From: Flavobacterium daejeonense DSM 17708
GTDB taxonomy: Bacteria; Bacteroidota; Bacteroidia; Flavobacteriales; Flavobacteriaceae
Direction of reading: 5' to 3'
Length of the DNA: 56,036 nt
NCBI RefSeq assembly: GCF_000425425.1
Contig: NZ_AUDK01000028.1
Location: 1-56,036 of the forward strand
The position numbers and the translations under genes were made by a program. Below the pieces are notes generated by a model. It worked only from the letters and a program-made list of their open reading frames with translations, was not told the origin of the DNA and made no database searches. Each line of letters opens with the position of its first letter. The first letter of the stretch is position 1. Positions 33,082-44,429 of this stretch are shown here, piece after piece.

Positions 33082-34275
33082 TTACTCAGCAATACTTTCA
33101 ACCTGAACCATTTCGTCAGTATCCGCTTTATAATCAACTCCTGCCAAATCAAAACCGAATAAGTTATAAAAATCTTTACGGTAACCTTCTAAGTCACCAA
33201 TTTCAGCAAGATTTTCTGTTGTAGCCTCCGGCCATAATTTAGCCACATTAGCCTGAACATCCTCACGCATTTCCCAATCATCGATACGGATTCTTCCTTT
33301 GTCATCCACAGGAACTTCTGAACCGGTGAATAATCTTTGTTGGTACAAACGTTGAATTTGTTCAATACAACCTTCGTGAATTCCTTTTTCTTTCATTGTT
33401 TTGTACAATAAAGAAATATACAACGGAATTACCGGAATTGCCGAGCTAGCCTGAGTTACTAATGCTTTGTTTACCGAAACATAAGCTTTACCGTTAATAC
33501 CTGCTAAACTGTCAGAGATTGTAAATGCAGTTGATTCTAAATGATCTTTAGCACGACCAATAGTTCCTTTTCTGTAAACTGCTTCGGTTACTTCAGGTCC
33601 GATATAAGAATAAGCCACAGTTGTAGCTCCCGGAGCCAATAAATTTTCTGCTTTTAAAGCATCAATCCACATTGCCCAGTCTTCACCTCCCATTACAGCA
33701 ATGGTGTTTTCGATATCATCACCAGAACATGGTTCGATAGAAACTTCAGAAACTTTTCCAGTGTGGAAATCTACTGTCTTATTAGAAAAAGTAGCCCCAA
33801 TTGGTTTCAAAACCGAACGGTGCGTAACTCCTGTATTAGGATTCGTACGAACCGGAGAAGCCAAACTGTAGATTACTAAATCTACCTGACCTAAATCAGC
33901 TTTAATCAAATCGATTGTTTGTTGCTTAACTTCGTTAGAAAAAGCATCTCCATTGATACTTTTTGCATATAAACCTGCTTTATGAGCTTCTTTTTCAAAA
34001 GCCGCCGAATTATACCAACCCGGAGAAGCCGTTTTTCCTGGCATTGGTGGTTTTTCAAAGAAAACTCCAATTGTTGCCGCATCAGAACCAAAAGCACTTG
34101 AAATTCTTGAAGCTAAACCAAAACCGGTTGAAGCACCAATAACTAACACTTTTTTAGCGCCGTTAATAGCTCCTTTTGATTTAACATACTCAATTTGATT
34201 TTTAACATTTTGCTCGCATCCGGCCGGGTGTGCCGTCAAGCAAATAAATCCTCTCATTCTAGGTTCTATGATCAT
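33082..34275 (-). CDS. fabV: Trans-2-enoyl-CoA/enoyl-ACP reductase (FabV)
   Basis: The protein has 397 residues and opens MIIEPRMRGFICLTAHPAGC, the characteristic FabV N-terminus. The NADH-binding loop is VLVIGASTGFGLASRISSAF, and the active-site pair in Y-x8-K spacing is in YRKGTIGRAK. FabV enzymes reduce enoyl thioesters in fatty-acid synthesis and are typically insensitive to triclosan. The gene has its own promoter in the short gap after recN and ends at a long inverted repeat, so it is probably monocistronic. Confidence 0.95.
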   Translation of the reverse strand: MIIEPRMRGFICLTAHPAGCEQNVKNQIEYVKSKGAINGAKKVLVIGASTGFGLASRISSAFGSDAATIGVFFEKPPMPGKTASPGWYNSAAFEKEAHKAGLYAKSINGDAFSNEVKQQTIDLIKADLGQVDLVIYSLASPVRTNPNTGVTHRSVLKPIGATFSNKTVDFHTGKVSEVSIEPCSGDDIENTIAVMGGEDWAMWIDALKAENLLAPGATTVAYSYIGPEVTEAVYRKGTIGRAKDHLESTAFTISDSLAGINGKAYVSVNKALVTQASSAIPVIPLYISLLYKTMKEKGIHEGCIEQIQRLYQQRLFTGSEVPVDDKGRIRIDDWEMREDVQANVAKLWPEATTENLAEIGDLEGYRKDFYNLFGFDLAGVDYKADTDEMVQVESIAE

Positions 34276-34354
34276 AATGTATCAATATTTTATTTCTATT
34301 TTATAAATGTAAAAAACAACTTCTTTTTTCAGAAAAAGCCATCATTTTGGATGG

Positions 34355-34384
34355 CAAATATAGGGCATTTTTTTAGTTCAACAA
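34355..34384 (-). promoter_or_regulatory. fabV promoter
   Basis: On the minus strand, the -7 box TATATTTG is at 34362-34355, and TTG at 34384-34382 lies 19 bases upstream, inside the recN 3' end. The leader is about 75 bases. Confidence 0.6.
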
Positions 34385-36025
34385 GGCTTTTGCATGATTT
34401 AGAGCCGAATCAGAAACAATAGTTCCTGATAACATTTGTGCAATTTCTACAACTCGTTCTTCCTCTGTCAATAACCTCAATTCCGACTGTGTATCTTCAT
34501 CAACTGTTGATTTAGACACTTTAAAATGAGCATCTCCCTTGGCGGCAATTTGAGGTAAATGTGTAATGGCAAAAATTTGCATCGCCTGACTCATCCCCTT
34601 CATAATCTCTCCCATTTTTATGGCAATTTCTCCCGAAACTCCCGTATCAATTTCGTCAAAAATTAAGGTCGGTAATTTAGAATATTGTGCCAAAATAGCT
34701 TTTACAGCCAGCATAATTCGGGACATTTCTCCACCGGAAGCGACTTTTTTCAGCAATCCAAAATCAGTTCCTTTATTCGCAGAAAATAAAAATTGTAATT
34801 CGTCTTTTCCATTCGTAAAATAACTTTCTGTTTGCTGCACATCAATATTAAAACGCGTATTAGGCATTCCTAAAGTTGCCAAAATGGTAATCATTTTATC
34901 AGATAAAACAGGTATAGCTTCCATTCTATTATTATGAATTGTAGTTGCTAAATTATCCAATTCATTAGCCTTTTCAATAATACTTTGATTCAAAAGAACA
35001 ATTTCTTCGTCCATATTCCCCAACTCAAGCACTTCATTTTCCAATTGCGATTGAATTTCGATCAGCTCTTCAACTGTGGTTACCTGATGTTTTTTCTGCA
35101 AATTATAAATCAGCTGCAACTTTTGATTGGTTTGTTCCAATTGTTCCGGATCAAAAACAATTCGCTCTGAACAACGGTTCATTTCAGCAGCAATATCATC
35201 AAATTCTATCGCCAAACTATTAATTCGTTCCAGCAATTCCTGATATTCCGGAGCAAAAGCGGCTATTTTTTGAATCGCATTTTTAGTCTCTTTCAGATTA
35301 TTTAAAATCCCAAATTGTTCCTCATTGGCAATCGCTAACGATTTATCAATTGCCTCACGAATACTTTCAACATTATTGAGTTTTTCAAAAACACTTTCCA
35401 ACTCCTCCTGCTCTCCGGATTTCAACTGAGCCGTCTGCAATTCATTTAGTAAAAAAGCATGATACTCCTTTTCTTTATTAGATTCGCTTAGTTTTTTAAG
35501 TAGCGAATTTAATTTCGTCTTATCCGATTTATAGCTTTTTAATAAAGCTTGATACTCCAAAATCACATCCTGATTGGCCGCAATGGCATCAATAATATCA
35601 AATTGAACATTTTCATCGGTAAGTTCTCTGGTTTGTTGTTGCGAATGAATATCAATCAAAAACAAACCTAAATCCTGCAATTCCTGCAAATTTACCGGAC
35701 TGTCATTTACAAAAGCTCGCGATTTTCCTGATGGGAGAATTTCTCTTCGAATAATCGTTTCCTCTTCGTAATCCAAATCATTTGTTTCAAAAAAAGCTTT
35801 TAAATTGTATTTTGAAACATCAAATTGAGCTTCTATAATACACTTTTCTTCTTTGTTTTTCAAGGAAGTTAAATCGGCACGCTTTCCTAAAACCAAACCT
35901 AAAGCACCTAAAATAATCGATTTTCCTGCCCCGGTTTCTCCCGTAATAATCGAAAATCCTTTAGAAAAATCAATCGATAATCTCTCAATTAAAGCATAGT
36001 TTTTTATAGATAGCGCAGTAATCAT
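34373..36025 (-). CDS. recN: DNA repair protein RecN
   Basis: The protein has 550 residues with an SMC-like layout: N-terminal Walker A (GETGAGKSIILGALGLVLGKRAD), long coiled coil (about 150-370), then signature VASGGEMSRIMLA, Walker B TLIFDEIDTGVSGEIA and the C-terminal ITHLPQIAAKGDAHFKV. RecN acts early in double-strand break repair. Length is normal. It is the last gene of the bamD-rpoZ-coaBC-porD-recN series, 43 bases after porD. Confidence 0.96.
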   Translation of the reverse strand: MITALSIKNYALIERLSIDFSKGFSIITGETGAGKSIILGALGLVLGKRADLTSLKNKEEKCIIEAQFDVSKYNLKAFFETNDLDYEEETIIRREILPSGKSRAFVNDSPVNLQELQDLGLFLIDIHSQQQTRELTDENVQFDIIDAIAANQDVILEYQALLKSYKSDKTKLNSLLKKLSESNKEKEYHAFLLNELQTAQLKSGEQEELESVFEKLNNVESIREAIDKSLAIANEEQFGILNNLKETKNAIQKIAAFAPEYQELLERINSLAIEFDDIAAEMNRCSERIVFDPEQLEQTNQKLQLIYNLQKKHQVTTVEELIEIQSQLENEVLELGNMDEEIVLLNQSIIEKANELDNLATTIHNNRMEAIPVLSDKMITILATLGMPNTRFNIDVQQTESYFTNGKDELQFLFSANKGTDFGLLKKVASGGEMSRIMLAVKAILAQYSKLPTLIFDEIDTGVSGEIAIKMGEIMKGMSQAMQIFAITHLPQIAAKGDAHFKVSKSTVDEDTQSELRLLTEEERVVEIAQMLSGTIVSDSALNHAKALLN

Positions 36026-36068
36026 TAAGCGTATTTATTTATGAGGTTTAATGAATAGTAAAAAAGAA

Positions 36069-36953
36069 TTAAAATTTTAAGGTTGCCCATTTTCCTGAAT
36101 TTATAGGCGAAATTTTGTTTAAATTATCTACCAAATCAGCAATTGCAATACTTGGTCCACCCGAAAAAACAGAAGTTACTTCATCGGATTTAGCATCAAA
36201 AAATATTCGGGTTAAATAAGCATTAGGTTTCGAATTATACAATTTATTCAAACCTAAAATAGCCGTTTTCATTTTCTCCTTAGCCGACTTTAAATTATCG
36301 GTCATCATATCTAATCCCTTATGGTAATCAAATATTGTTTTTCGGATTTCCACATACGTAGGTGACAACAAATCATTAATTAAAAAATAACGATTTTGAT
36401 TTCCATCCAATTGGCTCCAGCCTTTGTAGCTGCTTTGCTGAGCAACAGTAGCAATGGTTTGTGCAGTCTGAAAATTAGCATCTCCGGATTTAAACCCAAA
36501 AGTATCCTGGTCCATTCCTATAATTACATAACTGTAAAAAGAAATCACCGAAATTAAATTGGACTGAAAATTATTGGCATTAAAAACTAGATTTTCAAAC
36601 TCGGTATAAGTAAAACTAAAATCTTTGTCATTAATATTTAAAACCGGAGTTTCATAAGATGAGTTAAAAACCGGACGTGAAGATTGCAGCTGAATCGTAG
36701 CCGAAAACTGATCAGAGCTGTGAGAAAGTAAGGTAATATACATCGAACAGTTAATTCTTTCCTGCGGTTTCAGGGTTTGTCCTGTCCAATCTGTTTTATT
36801 AACAAATTCGTTTAGGGAAGTTTCCAGCGTTTTATAAATCTGCTGATTGGGATTACCCATTTTTTGAGCATTTACCGTAACAGTACAATTTAATTGCTGT
36901 GCCTGAACAAAACCAAAGCTTACTAATAAAAAAAAGACAATTATTTTATTCAT
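36069..36953 (-). CDS. porD: DUF4835 family protein (type IX secretion protein PorD-like)
   Basis: The protein has 294 residues with a signal peptide ending in VQAQ (residue 19). It shows the DUF4835 features: QLNCTVTVNAQKMGNPNQQIYKTLE at the mature start, ERINCSMYI, FYSYVIIGMDQDTFGFKSGD and the final LVDNLNKISPINSGKWATLKF. Members are named PorD, a component tied to the Bacteroidota type IX secretion system; its mechanism is not established. It overlaps the coaBC stop by eight bases, so translation is coupled. No other type IX gene is in the window. Confidence 0.85.
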   Translation of the reverse strand: MNKIIVFFLLVSFGFVQAQQLNCTVTVNAQKMGNPNQQIYKTLETSLNEFVNKTDWTGQTLKPQERINCSMYITLLSHSSDQFSATIQLQSSRPVFNSSYETPVLNINDKDFSFTYTEFENLVFNANNFQSNLISVISFYSYVIIGMDQDTFGFKSGDANFQTAQTIATVAQQSSYKGWSQLDGNQNRYFLINDLLSPTYVEIRKTIFDYHKGLDMMTDNLKSAKEKMKTAILGLNKLYNSKPNAYLTRIFFDAKSDEVTSVFSGGPSIAIADLVDNLNKISPINSGKWATLKF

Positions 36954-38157
36954 AAAAATGCGCTATTACTTTATTTAAAATATCATCAGCGACCGCTTCT
37001 TTGGATTTTAATTCCATCGGTTCAATCTTAAAATCTTTATCAATAAAAGTAACTTTGTTGGTCATTTTTTGAAAACCGGCTCCTTCATCTTGTAAAGAAT
37101 TTAAAACAATCAAATCTAAGTTTTTTTTCTGAATTTTAGCCTTTGCATTCTCAATTTCATTTTCCGTTTCTAACGCAAAACCAATTAAAAACTGCTGTTT
37201 TTTATTTTCTCCCAATGAAAACAGGATGTCTTTTGTTTTTTCGAGTTCAATTACAAAATTATCTGCAGCTTTTTTAATTTTCTGATTAGCTACATTTTTT
37301 GGCTTGTAATCGGCAACTGCAGCGGCAGCAATAGTCACATCAACATCAGCATAATATTGATGACAGGCTTCGTACATTTCCTGAGCCGAAGTAACTTTGA
37401 TAAGCTGAATCAAAGCATGATTTACCTCACAATGTGTAGGTCCTGAAACTAAAATTACTGAAGCGCCAAGATTTGCAGCACTCTTAGCTATATCAAAACC
37501 CATTTTTCCGGAAGAATGATTTCCGATAAAACGTACCGGATCGATGGCTTCGTAAGTAGGTCCGGCTGTGATTAAGATTTTCTTTCCTTTCAAAGGTAAT
37601 TTACTTTCTAAATCGGCTTCCAGGAAATCAATAATATTTTCAGGTTCAGCCATTCTGCCTTCTCCGGATAATCCACTGGCTAATTCACCGCTTTCAGCGG
37701 GAATCATAATATTCCCAAACTGTTCTAAGGCCTGAAAACTGGCAATGGTAGATGGATGTTTGTACATATCCAAATCCATAGCCGGAGCAAAATAAACAGG
37801 ACATTTTGCCGAAAGATAAGTTGCTATAAGCAGATTATCGCAAGTACCATTTGCCATTTTAGACAAGGTATTGGCGGTTGCGGGCGCAACAAGCATTAAA
37901 TCTGCCCAAAGACCAAATTCCACATGATTATTCCATTTTTCATCTTCTTCATCTTCATTAAAAAAAGTAGAATAAACCGGTTTTTTGGACAAAGTAGATA
38001 ATGTAAGCGGAGTTACAAAATCCTTAGAAGCAGGTGTCATGATCACTTGGACATGTGCACCTGCTTTTATAAAAAGTCGTACTAAAGACGCTGTTTTATA
38101 GGCGGCAATTCCGCCAGAAACACCTAGCAAAATTCTTTTACCGCTTAAAACTGACAT
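36946..38157 (-). CDS. coaBC: Bifunctional phosphopantothenoylcysteine decarboxylase/synthase
   Basis: The protein has 403 residues. The CoaC half (about 1-185) is a flavoprotein with GVSGGIAAYKTASLVR, APATANTLSKMANG and the substrate loop PAMDLDM in place of PxMNxxM. The catalytic Cys region is replaced by SGLSGEGRMAEP, a form I recall as usual in this phylum. The CoaB half (about 190-403) has ITAGPTYEAIDPVRFIGNHSSGKMG and AAAVADYKPK. It makes 4'-phosphopantetheine in CoA synthesis. Its 3' end overlaps porD; rpoZ ends six bases upstream. Confidence 0.95.
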   Translation of the reverse strand: MSVLSGKRILLGVSGGIAAYKTASLVRLFIKAGAHVQVIMTPASKDFVTPLTLSTLSKKPVYSTFFNEDEEDEKWNNHVEFGLWADLMLVAPATANTLSKMANGTCDNLLIATYLSAKCPVYFAPAMDLDMYKHPSTIASFQALEQFGNIMIPAESGELASGLSGEGRMAEPENIIDFLEADLESKLPLKGKKILITAGPTYEAIDPVRFIGNHSSGKMGFDIAKSAANLGASVILVSGPTHCEVNHALIQLIKVTSAQEMYEACHQYYADVDVTIAAAAVADYKPKNVANQKIKKAADNFVIELEKTKDILFSLGENKKQQFLIGFALETENEIENAKAKIQKKNLDLIVLNSLQDEGAGFQKMTNKVTFIDKDFKIEPMELKSKEAVADDILNKVIAHFYE

Positions 38158-38163
38158 AGTATC

Positions 38164-38481
38164 TTATTTGTTTGATTCTCTGAAATAAATTTTACCGTCT
38201 AACCATTCCTGAACGGCAAGAGCGTGAGGTTTTGGTAATTTTTCATAAAATTTAGAAACCTCAATTTGTTCTTTATTTTCAAAAACTTCCTCAAGACTGT
38301 CATTATATGTAGCAAATTCTTCCAATTTTTCAGTCAATTCTTTTTTAATTTCAGAATTGATTTGGTTCGCTCTTTTAGCCATAATGGTAATTGCTTCATA
38401 CACATTTCCGGTAGGTTGTTCAATAAGCGTTTTATTGTACGTAATTGTATTTACCGGAGCATTCGTCTTTTTTAAATCCAT
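38164..38481 (-). CDS. rpoZ: RNA polymerase omega subunit
   Basis: The protein has 105 residues. The omega core is seen in TGNVYEAITIMAKRANQINSEIKKEL, matching the conserved helix that binds beta prime. The C-terminal 50 residues are acidic and extended, as in other flavobacterial omegas. It lies between bamD (9-base gap) and coaBC (6-base gap) in a tight run of core genes. Confidence 0.88.
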   Translation of the reverse strand: MDLKKTNAPVNTITYNKTLIEQPTGNVYEAITIMAKRANQINSEIKKELTEKLEEFATYNDSLEEVFENKEQIEVSKFYEKLPKPHALAVQEWLDGKIYFRESNK

Positions 38482-38490
38482 GACCTTTAT

Positions 38491-39285
38491 TTATTTAGTA
38501 TATTTTTGTAATTCTTGTTCCACACGGGCATACATTTCGTCTGCCTGTTCTTTATATTTTGTATCGGCTTTAAACTTAATCAAATTTTGATAAGAAGTTT
38601 TAGCCACATTCAATCGTTCCTGCATTTTTTCAGGAACACTGTTGATTCCTAATTTATAAGCAGAATCCAATTTATAAAACAAAGCATCTTCTTTGAATTT
38701 TGTTCCTGGATAATCGATAATAAAATTATCAAAAGCCACTAATGCCGATTTATAATCCGAAATAGTATTGTAACCTTTGGCGTTTTCGTAAACTTTTTTC
38801 TCAATCTTTTCCGATAATAATTTAGTCAAACCATTTGCTTCAGTCAAATATTGCGAATTTGGAAAACGATCAATAAATGCCTGCATTTTCTCAATTGCTT
38901 TATAGGTATCTGCCTGATCCAAACTGTAAACCGGTGATAAAACAGCATAACTTTTAGCTCCTAAAAAAGAAGCTTCTTCTATTTTCACACTTTTTGGATA
39001 TCCCGAAGCAAAACTTTCAAACTGATAGGCCGCCAGATAATACTGCTTGGTTTTATAATAGGACTGTGCATACATATAAAACATTTTCTCTGCCTGTGGT
39101 TTTCCTCTGAATTCCGGGGCTATTTGTTCAAAAAGACGCAATGCTTTTGAATATTTAGCCTGAGCATACAAAGTATCTGCCATTTTATATTTTACCGAAA
39201 CGTCTTCGCTTTTAAGTGCTTTTTGATATTCATTACAAGAACTAAAAAGAACTACAAGAAGCAATAGGGATATAATTTTTCTCAT
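38491..39285 (-). CDS. bamD: Outer-membrane assembly lipoprotein BamD
   Basis: The protein has 264 residues. The lipoprotein signal ends FSSC (Cys17). Tetratricopeptide-like helices follow: VKYKMADTLYAQAKYSKALRLFEQI, QAEKMFYMYAQSYYKTKQYYLAAYQFESFASGYPKS and YKSALVAFDNFIIDYPGTKF. BamD works with BamA to insert beta-barrel proteins in the outer membrane. It is the first gene after a strong promoter, followed by rpoZ, coaBC, porD and recN. Confidence 0.94.
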   Translation of the reverse strand: MRKIISLLLLVVLFSSCNEYQKALKSEDVSVKYKMADTLYAQAKYSKALRLFEQIAPEFRGKPQAEKMFYMYAQSYYKTKQYYLAAYQFESFASGYPKSVKIEEASFLGAKSYAVLSPVYSLDQADTYKAIEKMQAFIDRFPNSQYLTEANGLTKLLSEKIEKKVYENAKGYNTISDYKSALVAFDNFIIDYPGTKFKEDALFYKLDSAYKLGINSVPEKMQERLNVAKTSYQNLIKFKADTKYKEQADEMYARVEQELQKYTK

Positions 39286-39352
39286 TTTTTTATTTGTTTT
39301 TCTAATACAGGCCTTTTACAGCCCATAAAAAATCATACCGAAGTTTCGGTGG

Positions 39353-39383
39353 CAAATTTAGTTATTAATTTAGCGACTACAAA
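39353..39383 (-). promoter_or_regulatory. Promoter of bamD operon
   Basis: On the minus strand, TAAATTTG (39360-39353) has TTTG (39383-39380) 19 bases upstream, a full match to the Bacteroidota consensus. The leader is about 65 bases. Confidence 0.68.
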
Positions 39384-39420
39384 ATATTTCTTAGCTTAAA
39401 AAAATACTTGCAAAAAGCTA

Positions 39421-40302
39421 TTATTTATCTATTTTTTTGACAAATTCAGCTATTCTCTGTTGCAAATCTTCATCAACAGTTACCAATGGTAAACGCACGG
39501 TGTTCTCAGCAATTCCTAAAGCCTGAAAAACTTGTTTGATTCCGGCAGGATTTCCCTGTTCGAAGATCATATCAATACAATCAGATAATAAATATTGTGA
39601 TTTGAAAGCTTCATCTACTTTACGATTCAAACCCAGACGAATCATCTCAGAAAATTCCTTTGGAAATCCCTGACCAATTACCGAAATCACTCCGGAACCA
39701 CCCGCTAAAACCGTAGCTAAAGCCGTCATGTCATCACCTGAAATCACATGAAAATCCTTCGGTTTGTCTTTCAATAATTGCATCGCCTGAACAATATCAC
39801 CGGCAGCTTCTTTGATAGCCACAATATTTTCAAAATCATTAGCTAAACGCAAAACTGTTTTTGGCAACATATTACTGGAAGTCCTTCCCGGCACATTATA
39901 CACAATTACCGGAATTGGAGAAGCCTCAGCAATAGTTTTAAAATGCTGATAAATTCCTTCCTGAGAAGGTTTGTTATAATAGGGAGAAACTGAAAGGATA
40001 GCCACATAAGGCGACATGTCTCTTGTTTTTAACTCCTCAACTACTTTCATCGTATTATTTCCACCAACACCCAAAACCAATGGTAAACGCCCATTATTCG
40101 CTTCAATCACGGTTTTAATAACCAATTCCTTTTCGTCATGATTAAGCGTAGCATTTTCAGCAGTTGTTCCTAAAATAACCAGGTATTCAACTCCACCATC
40201 TACAGAAAAATTTACAATTCTTCTTAATGCTTCGGTATCGATAGAAAAATCTTCTTTGAAAGGAGTTACCAGAGCAACACCAGTTCCTATTAATGATTGC
40301 AT
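39421..40302 (-). CDS. dapA: 4-hydroxy-tetrahydrodipicolinate synthase
   Basis: The protein has 293 residues in a TIM-barrel of the DapA/NAL family. Schiff-base Lys164 lies in VAIKEAAGD, Tyr135 in [14 protein letters not shown], and Thr46-Thr47 in GTTAEN, all expected for DapA. It condenses pyruvate with aspartate semialdehyde in lysine and diaminopimelate synthesis. The gene is nine bases downstream of the DUF6913-like gene. Confidence 0.96.
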   Translation of the reverse strand: MQSLIGTGVALVTPFKEDFSIDTEALRRIVNFSVDGGVEYLVILGTTAENATLNHDEKELVIKTVIEANNGRLPLVLGVGGNNTMKVVEELKTRDMSPYVAILSVSPYYNKPSQEGIYQHFKTIAEASPIPVIVYNVPGRTSSNMLPKTVLRLANDFENIVAIKEAAGDIVQAMQLLKDKPKDFHVISGDDMTALATVLAGGSGVISVIGQGFPKEFSEMIRLGLNRKVDEAFKSQYLLSDCIDMIFEQGNPAGIKQVFQALGIAENTVRLPLVTVDEDLQQRIAEFVKKIDK

Positions 40303-40311
40303 GTTTTTAGT

Positions 40312-40830
40312 TTATATTTTGTTTAATATTTTTAAATATCTAAATAATTCCTGAACAAAAACCTTATAATTTCCCTGATTCGTATTAATCATAAAATCAT
40401 TCAAGCGTTTGTCTATATTTGCAAAGCCAACCTTAAATTTGGCTCCAGATTCATGAGTAACTACGAGTAAAATTGCTTTTTCTACCTCATAATAACTCAA
40501 TAATAAATCAAAATCGCGAGCAATAAATTTCTTTACTTTCTCACTTTTAATCTGCCCTTTCCAATCGAGATTTCCTGAAGTTAATTTTACAGTTTCAATC
40601 TCAAAATCAACATTTTTATCCCCTTTAAAAAGCAACAAACTAATATTTTCTTTTAAAATTCCGTTGGCTCTTAATTCATCCAATAAGGATTTGGTGTTGG
40701 CAAAATGACTTTGATCAACAATCACTCCTACTGTTTTAATATCACCTAAAGAAAAACTTCTCTTTACATTAAGTAAGCTGTTTTTTAATCTTTTCTTTAC
40801 CGAAAACTCTTTTAAGTAATTCAAAAACAT
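40312..40830 (-). CDS. Conserved protein of unknown function (DUF6913-like)
   Basis: The protein has 172 residues, soluble, with no signal peptide. The N-terminus is basic (LKEFSVKKRLKNSLLNVKRS); the middle has a Rossmann-like strand-helix pattern (IKTVGVIVDQSHFANTKSLLDELRANG) and a DLLLSYYEVEKAILLVVTHESGAKFKVGF segment. I recall it as a flavobacterial DUF6913 family member, but no function is assigned. It is probably co-transcribed with dapA (nine-base gap). Confidence 0.75.
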   Translation of the reverse strand: MFLNYLKEFSVKKRLKNSLLNVKRSFSLGDIKTVGVIVDQSHFANTKSLLDELRANGILKENISLLLFKGDKNVDFEIETVKLTSGNLDWKGQIKSEKVKKFIARDFDLLLSYYEVEKAILLVVTHESGAKFKVGFANIDKRLNDFMINTNQGNYKVFVQELFRYLKILNKI

Positions 40831-40883
40831 AACTTATCTTTATAAGTAAACAAAATTAATTAATTAAGTCACACTAAAAGCGG

Positions 40884-40891
40884 CAAATCTA
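40884..40891 (-). promoter_or_regulatory. -7 box before DUF6913-dapA
   Basis: Reads TAGATTTG on the minus strand, about 54 bases before the start at 40830. Confidence 0.45.
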
Positions 40892-40968
40892 AAAAAGTAT
40901 AATGACGATTTAAAACTTTTTGTTAAATTCTTAACACTCTTTTTTACTCAAAAAAACCAAACAAGCGC

Positions 40969-43031
<2,063 letters not shown>

Positions 43032-43050
43032 AATAAAAATAACACTTAAA

Positions 43051-43524
43051 TTACGATTCTATAATCGAATTTATTTGTTTAAATAATTGTCCGTCGCTTA
43101 AAAAAGCTCCTTGCTGAATTAATGAAAAAATTGAACTGTTACGCTCTTCTGTAAAGACCTTTTTCCCAACCTTCATTTCTATCGTTTCTGTAAACATATT
43201 ATCACTAAGCCACTGCAATCCTTCTTTGGTCAAAAAATCCACGTCCGGCACTAATGATTTCAAAACAATTGATTGCACATGAGTATCAAAAGTCTGAAAA
43301 AGGAAAATATGATTTTTAGAAAAATGCTCTAAATATTCAGCCTTAGCCAAAACACCTTCCCAAATCAAGTCGGAAAAAACATCCAATTCCTGTTCAGCAA
43401 CTTCCGGTTTTTCTACTTTTATCTTATCCCATTCCGCCTTATCAATAGACTGAGTTGCTAAAAAATTAGTAAATTCAGGATGTAATTCTTCAAACTGTTC
43501 TTTAGTTAATCTCGAATATTTCAT
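43051..43524 (-). CDS. Conserved protein of unknown function (DUF6495-like)
   Basis: The protein has 157 residues. ATG at 43524 (MKYSRLTKEQFEELHPEF) is preferred to an in-frame TTG 42 bases upstream. It is soluble and acidic, with no signal peptide; a helix-rich profile includes VFSDLIWEGVLAKAEYLEHFSKNHIFLFQ and the conserved-looking KSLVPDVDFLTKEGLQWL. From memory it resembles the flavobacterial DUF6495 family. No function is known. Hairpins flank it on both sides. Confidence 0.72.
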   Translation of the reverse strand: MKYSRLTKEQFEELHPEFTNFLATQSIDKAEWDKIKVEKPEVAEQELDVFSDLIWEGVLAKAEYLEHFSKNHIFLFQTFDTHVQSIVLKSLVPDVDFLTKEGLQWLSDNMFTETIEMKVGKKVFTEERNSSIFSLIQQGAFLSDGQLFKQINSIIES

Positions 43525-43568
43525 TATTACATTATTTTGAATCAAAATGATTTCAGTTAAAAACAAAA

Positions 43569-43594
43569 AAAATCCCGACTTTCATCGGGATTTT
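43569..43594 (-). terminator. rplI terminator
   Basis: The stem AAAATCCCGA/TCGGGATTTT around a six-base loop is followed on the minus strand by a T run. It closes the ribosomal protein operon. Confidence 0.88.
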
Positions 43595-43612
43595 CAATAT
43601 TGAATAACAAAA

Positions 43613-44056
43613 TTAAGCTTTTTCAGCTACAATTTCGTATGGTAATTCTACGATAACATCTCTGTGTAATCTTACAGTAGCAAAATATTTTCCAGTACGT
43701 TTAACGATACCACTAGTGATGAATTTTCTTTCGATAGACTGACCTGCTTTTTCTAAAGCTTCAACGATGTCAATATTTGTGATTGAACCAAATAATTTTT
43801 CACCACCTGCTTTAGCAGCAATTTTAATTTCAAGAGCTTTTAAAGCTTCAGCAGTAGCTTTAGCGTCAGCAATAATTTTAGCCTCCTTGTGCGCTCTTTG
43901 TTTTAGGTTTTCAGCTAATACTTTCTTTGCAGAAGCAGTTGCTAATTGAGCAAATCCTTGTGGGATTAAGTAGTTACGACCGTATCCGTTTTTTACAGTT
44001 ACGATATCATCTTTAAAACCTAAGTTTTGAACGTCTTTCTTTAAAATAAGTTCCAT
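43613..44056 (-). CDS. rplI: 50S ribosomal protein L9
   Basis: The protein has 147 residues. The L9 N-domain signature GYGRNYLIPQGFAQLAT is at about 24-40, followed by the long connecting helix (about 41-75) and the C-domain (GSITNIDIVEALEK). It is the last gene of the rpsF-rpsR-rplI operon. The 71-base gap before it contains two possible hairpins, one of which would cover the bases next to its start codon. Confidence 0.97.
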   Translation of the reverse strand: MELILKKDVQNLGFKDDIVTVKNGYGRNYLIPQGFAQLATASAKKVLAENLKQRAHKEAKIIADAKATAEALKALEIKIAAKAGGEKLFGSITNIDIVEALEKAGQSIERKFITSGIVKRTGKYFATVRLHRDVIVELPYEIVAEKA

Positions 44057-44112
44057 GTTGTTGTCCTTGTATTTTAGAAGTTAGTCCCGTTGAGTTACAA
44101 CGAGACAACAAC
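44057..44112 (-). promoter_or_regulatory. Possible alternative RNA hairpins at the rplI start
   Basis: GACAACAAC immediately before the rplI ATG (44065-44057 on the minus strand) is exactly complementary to GTTGTTGTC at 44112-44104. A separate hairpin at 44106-44084 (GTCTCGTTG with CAACGGGAC, 8 of 9 pairs, loop of five) uses three of the same bases. The two helices overlap by those three bases, so they compete at that point. Confidence 0.45.
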
Positions 44113-44127
44113 TGTTAATTTAATTGA

Positions 44128-44424
44128 TTATTTTAATAAATCAGCCACATATGGCATTAAAGCTAAGTGACGAGCTCTTTTTACAGCTACAGACACTTTT
44201 CTTTGGTATTTCAAAGAAGTACCAGTTAAACGACGAGGTAAAATTTTACCTTGCTCGTTAACAAATTTCAATAAGAAATCAGCATCTTTATAATCTACAT
44301 ATTTGATACCTGATTTTTTGAAACGACAGTACTTTTTAGTTTTGTTAGTTTCAATATTTAAAGGAGTAAGATATCTGATATCTCCATCTTTTTTTCCTGA
44401 AGCAGATTGTTGTAATGTTGCCAT
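44128..44424 (-). CDS. rpsR: 30S ribosomal protein S18
   Basis: The protein has 98 residues with a short flavobacterial N-terminal extension. The core [21 protein letters not shown] and [32 protein letters not shown] is the S18 signature. S18 pairs with S6 on the 30S platform, and the gene is five bases downstream of rpsF. Confidence 0.97.
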   Translation of the reverse strand: MATLQQSASGKKDGDIRYLTPLNIETNKTKKYCRFKKSGIKYVDYKDADFLLKFVNEQGKILPRRLTGTSLKYQRKVSVAVKRARHLALMPYVADLLK

Positions 44425-44429
44425 GATAA

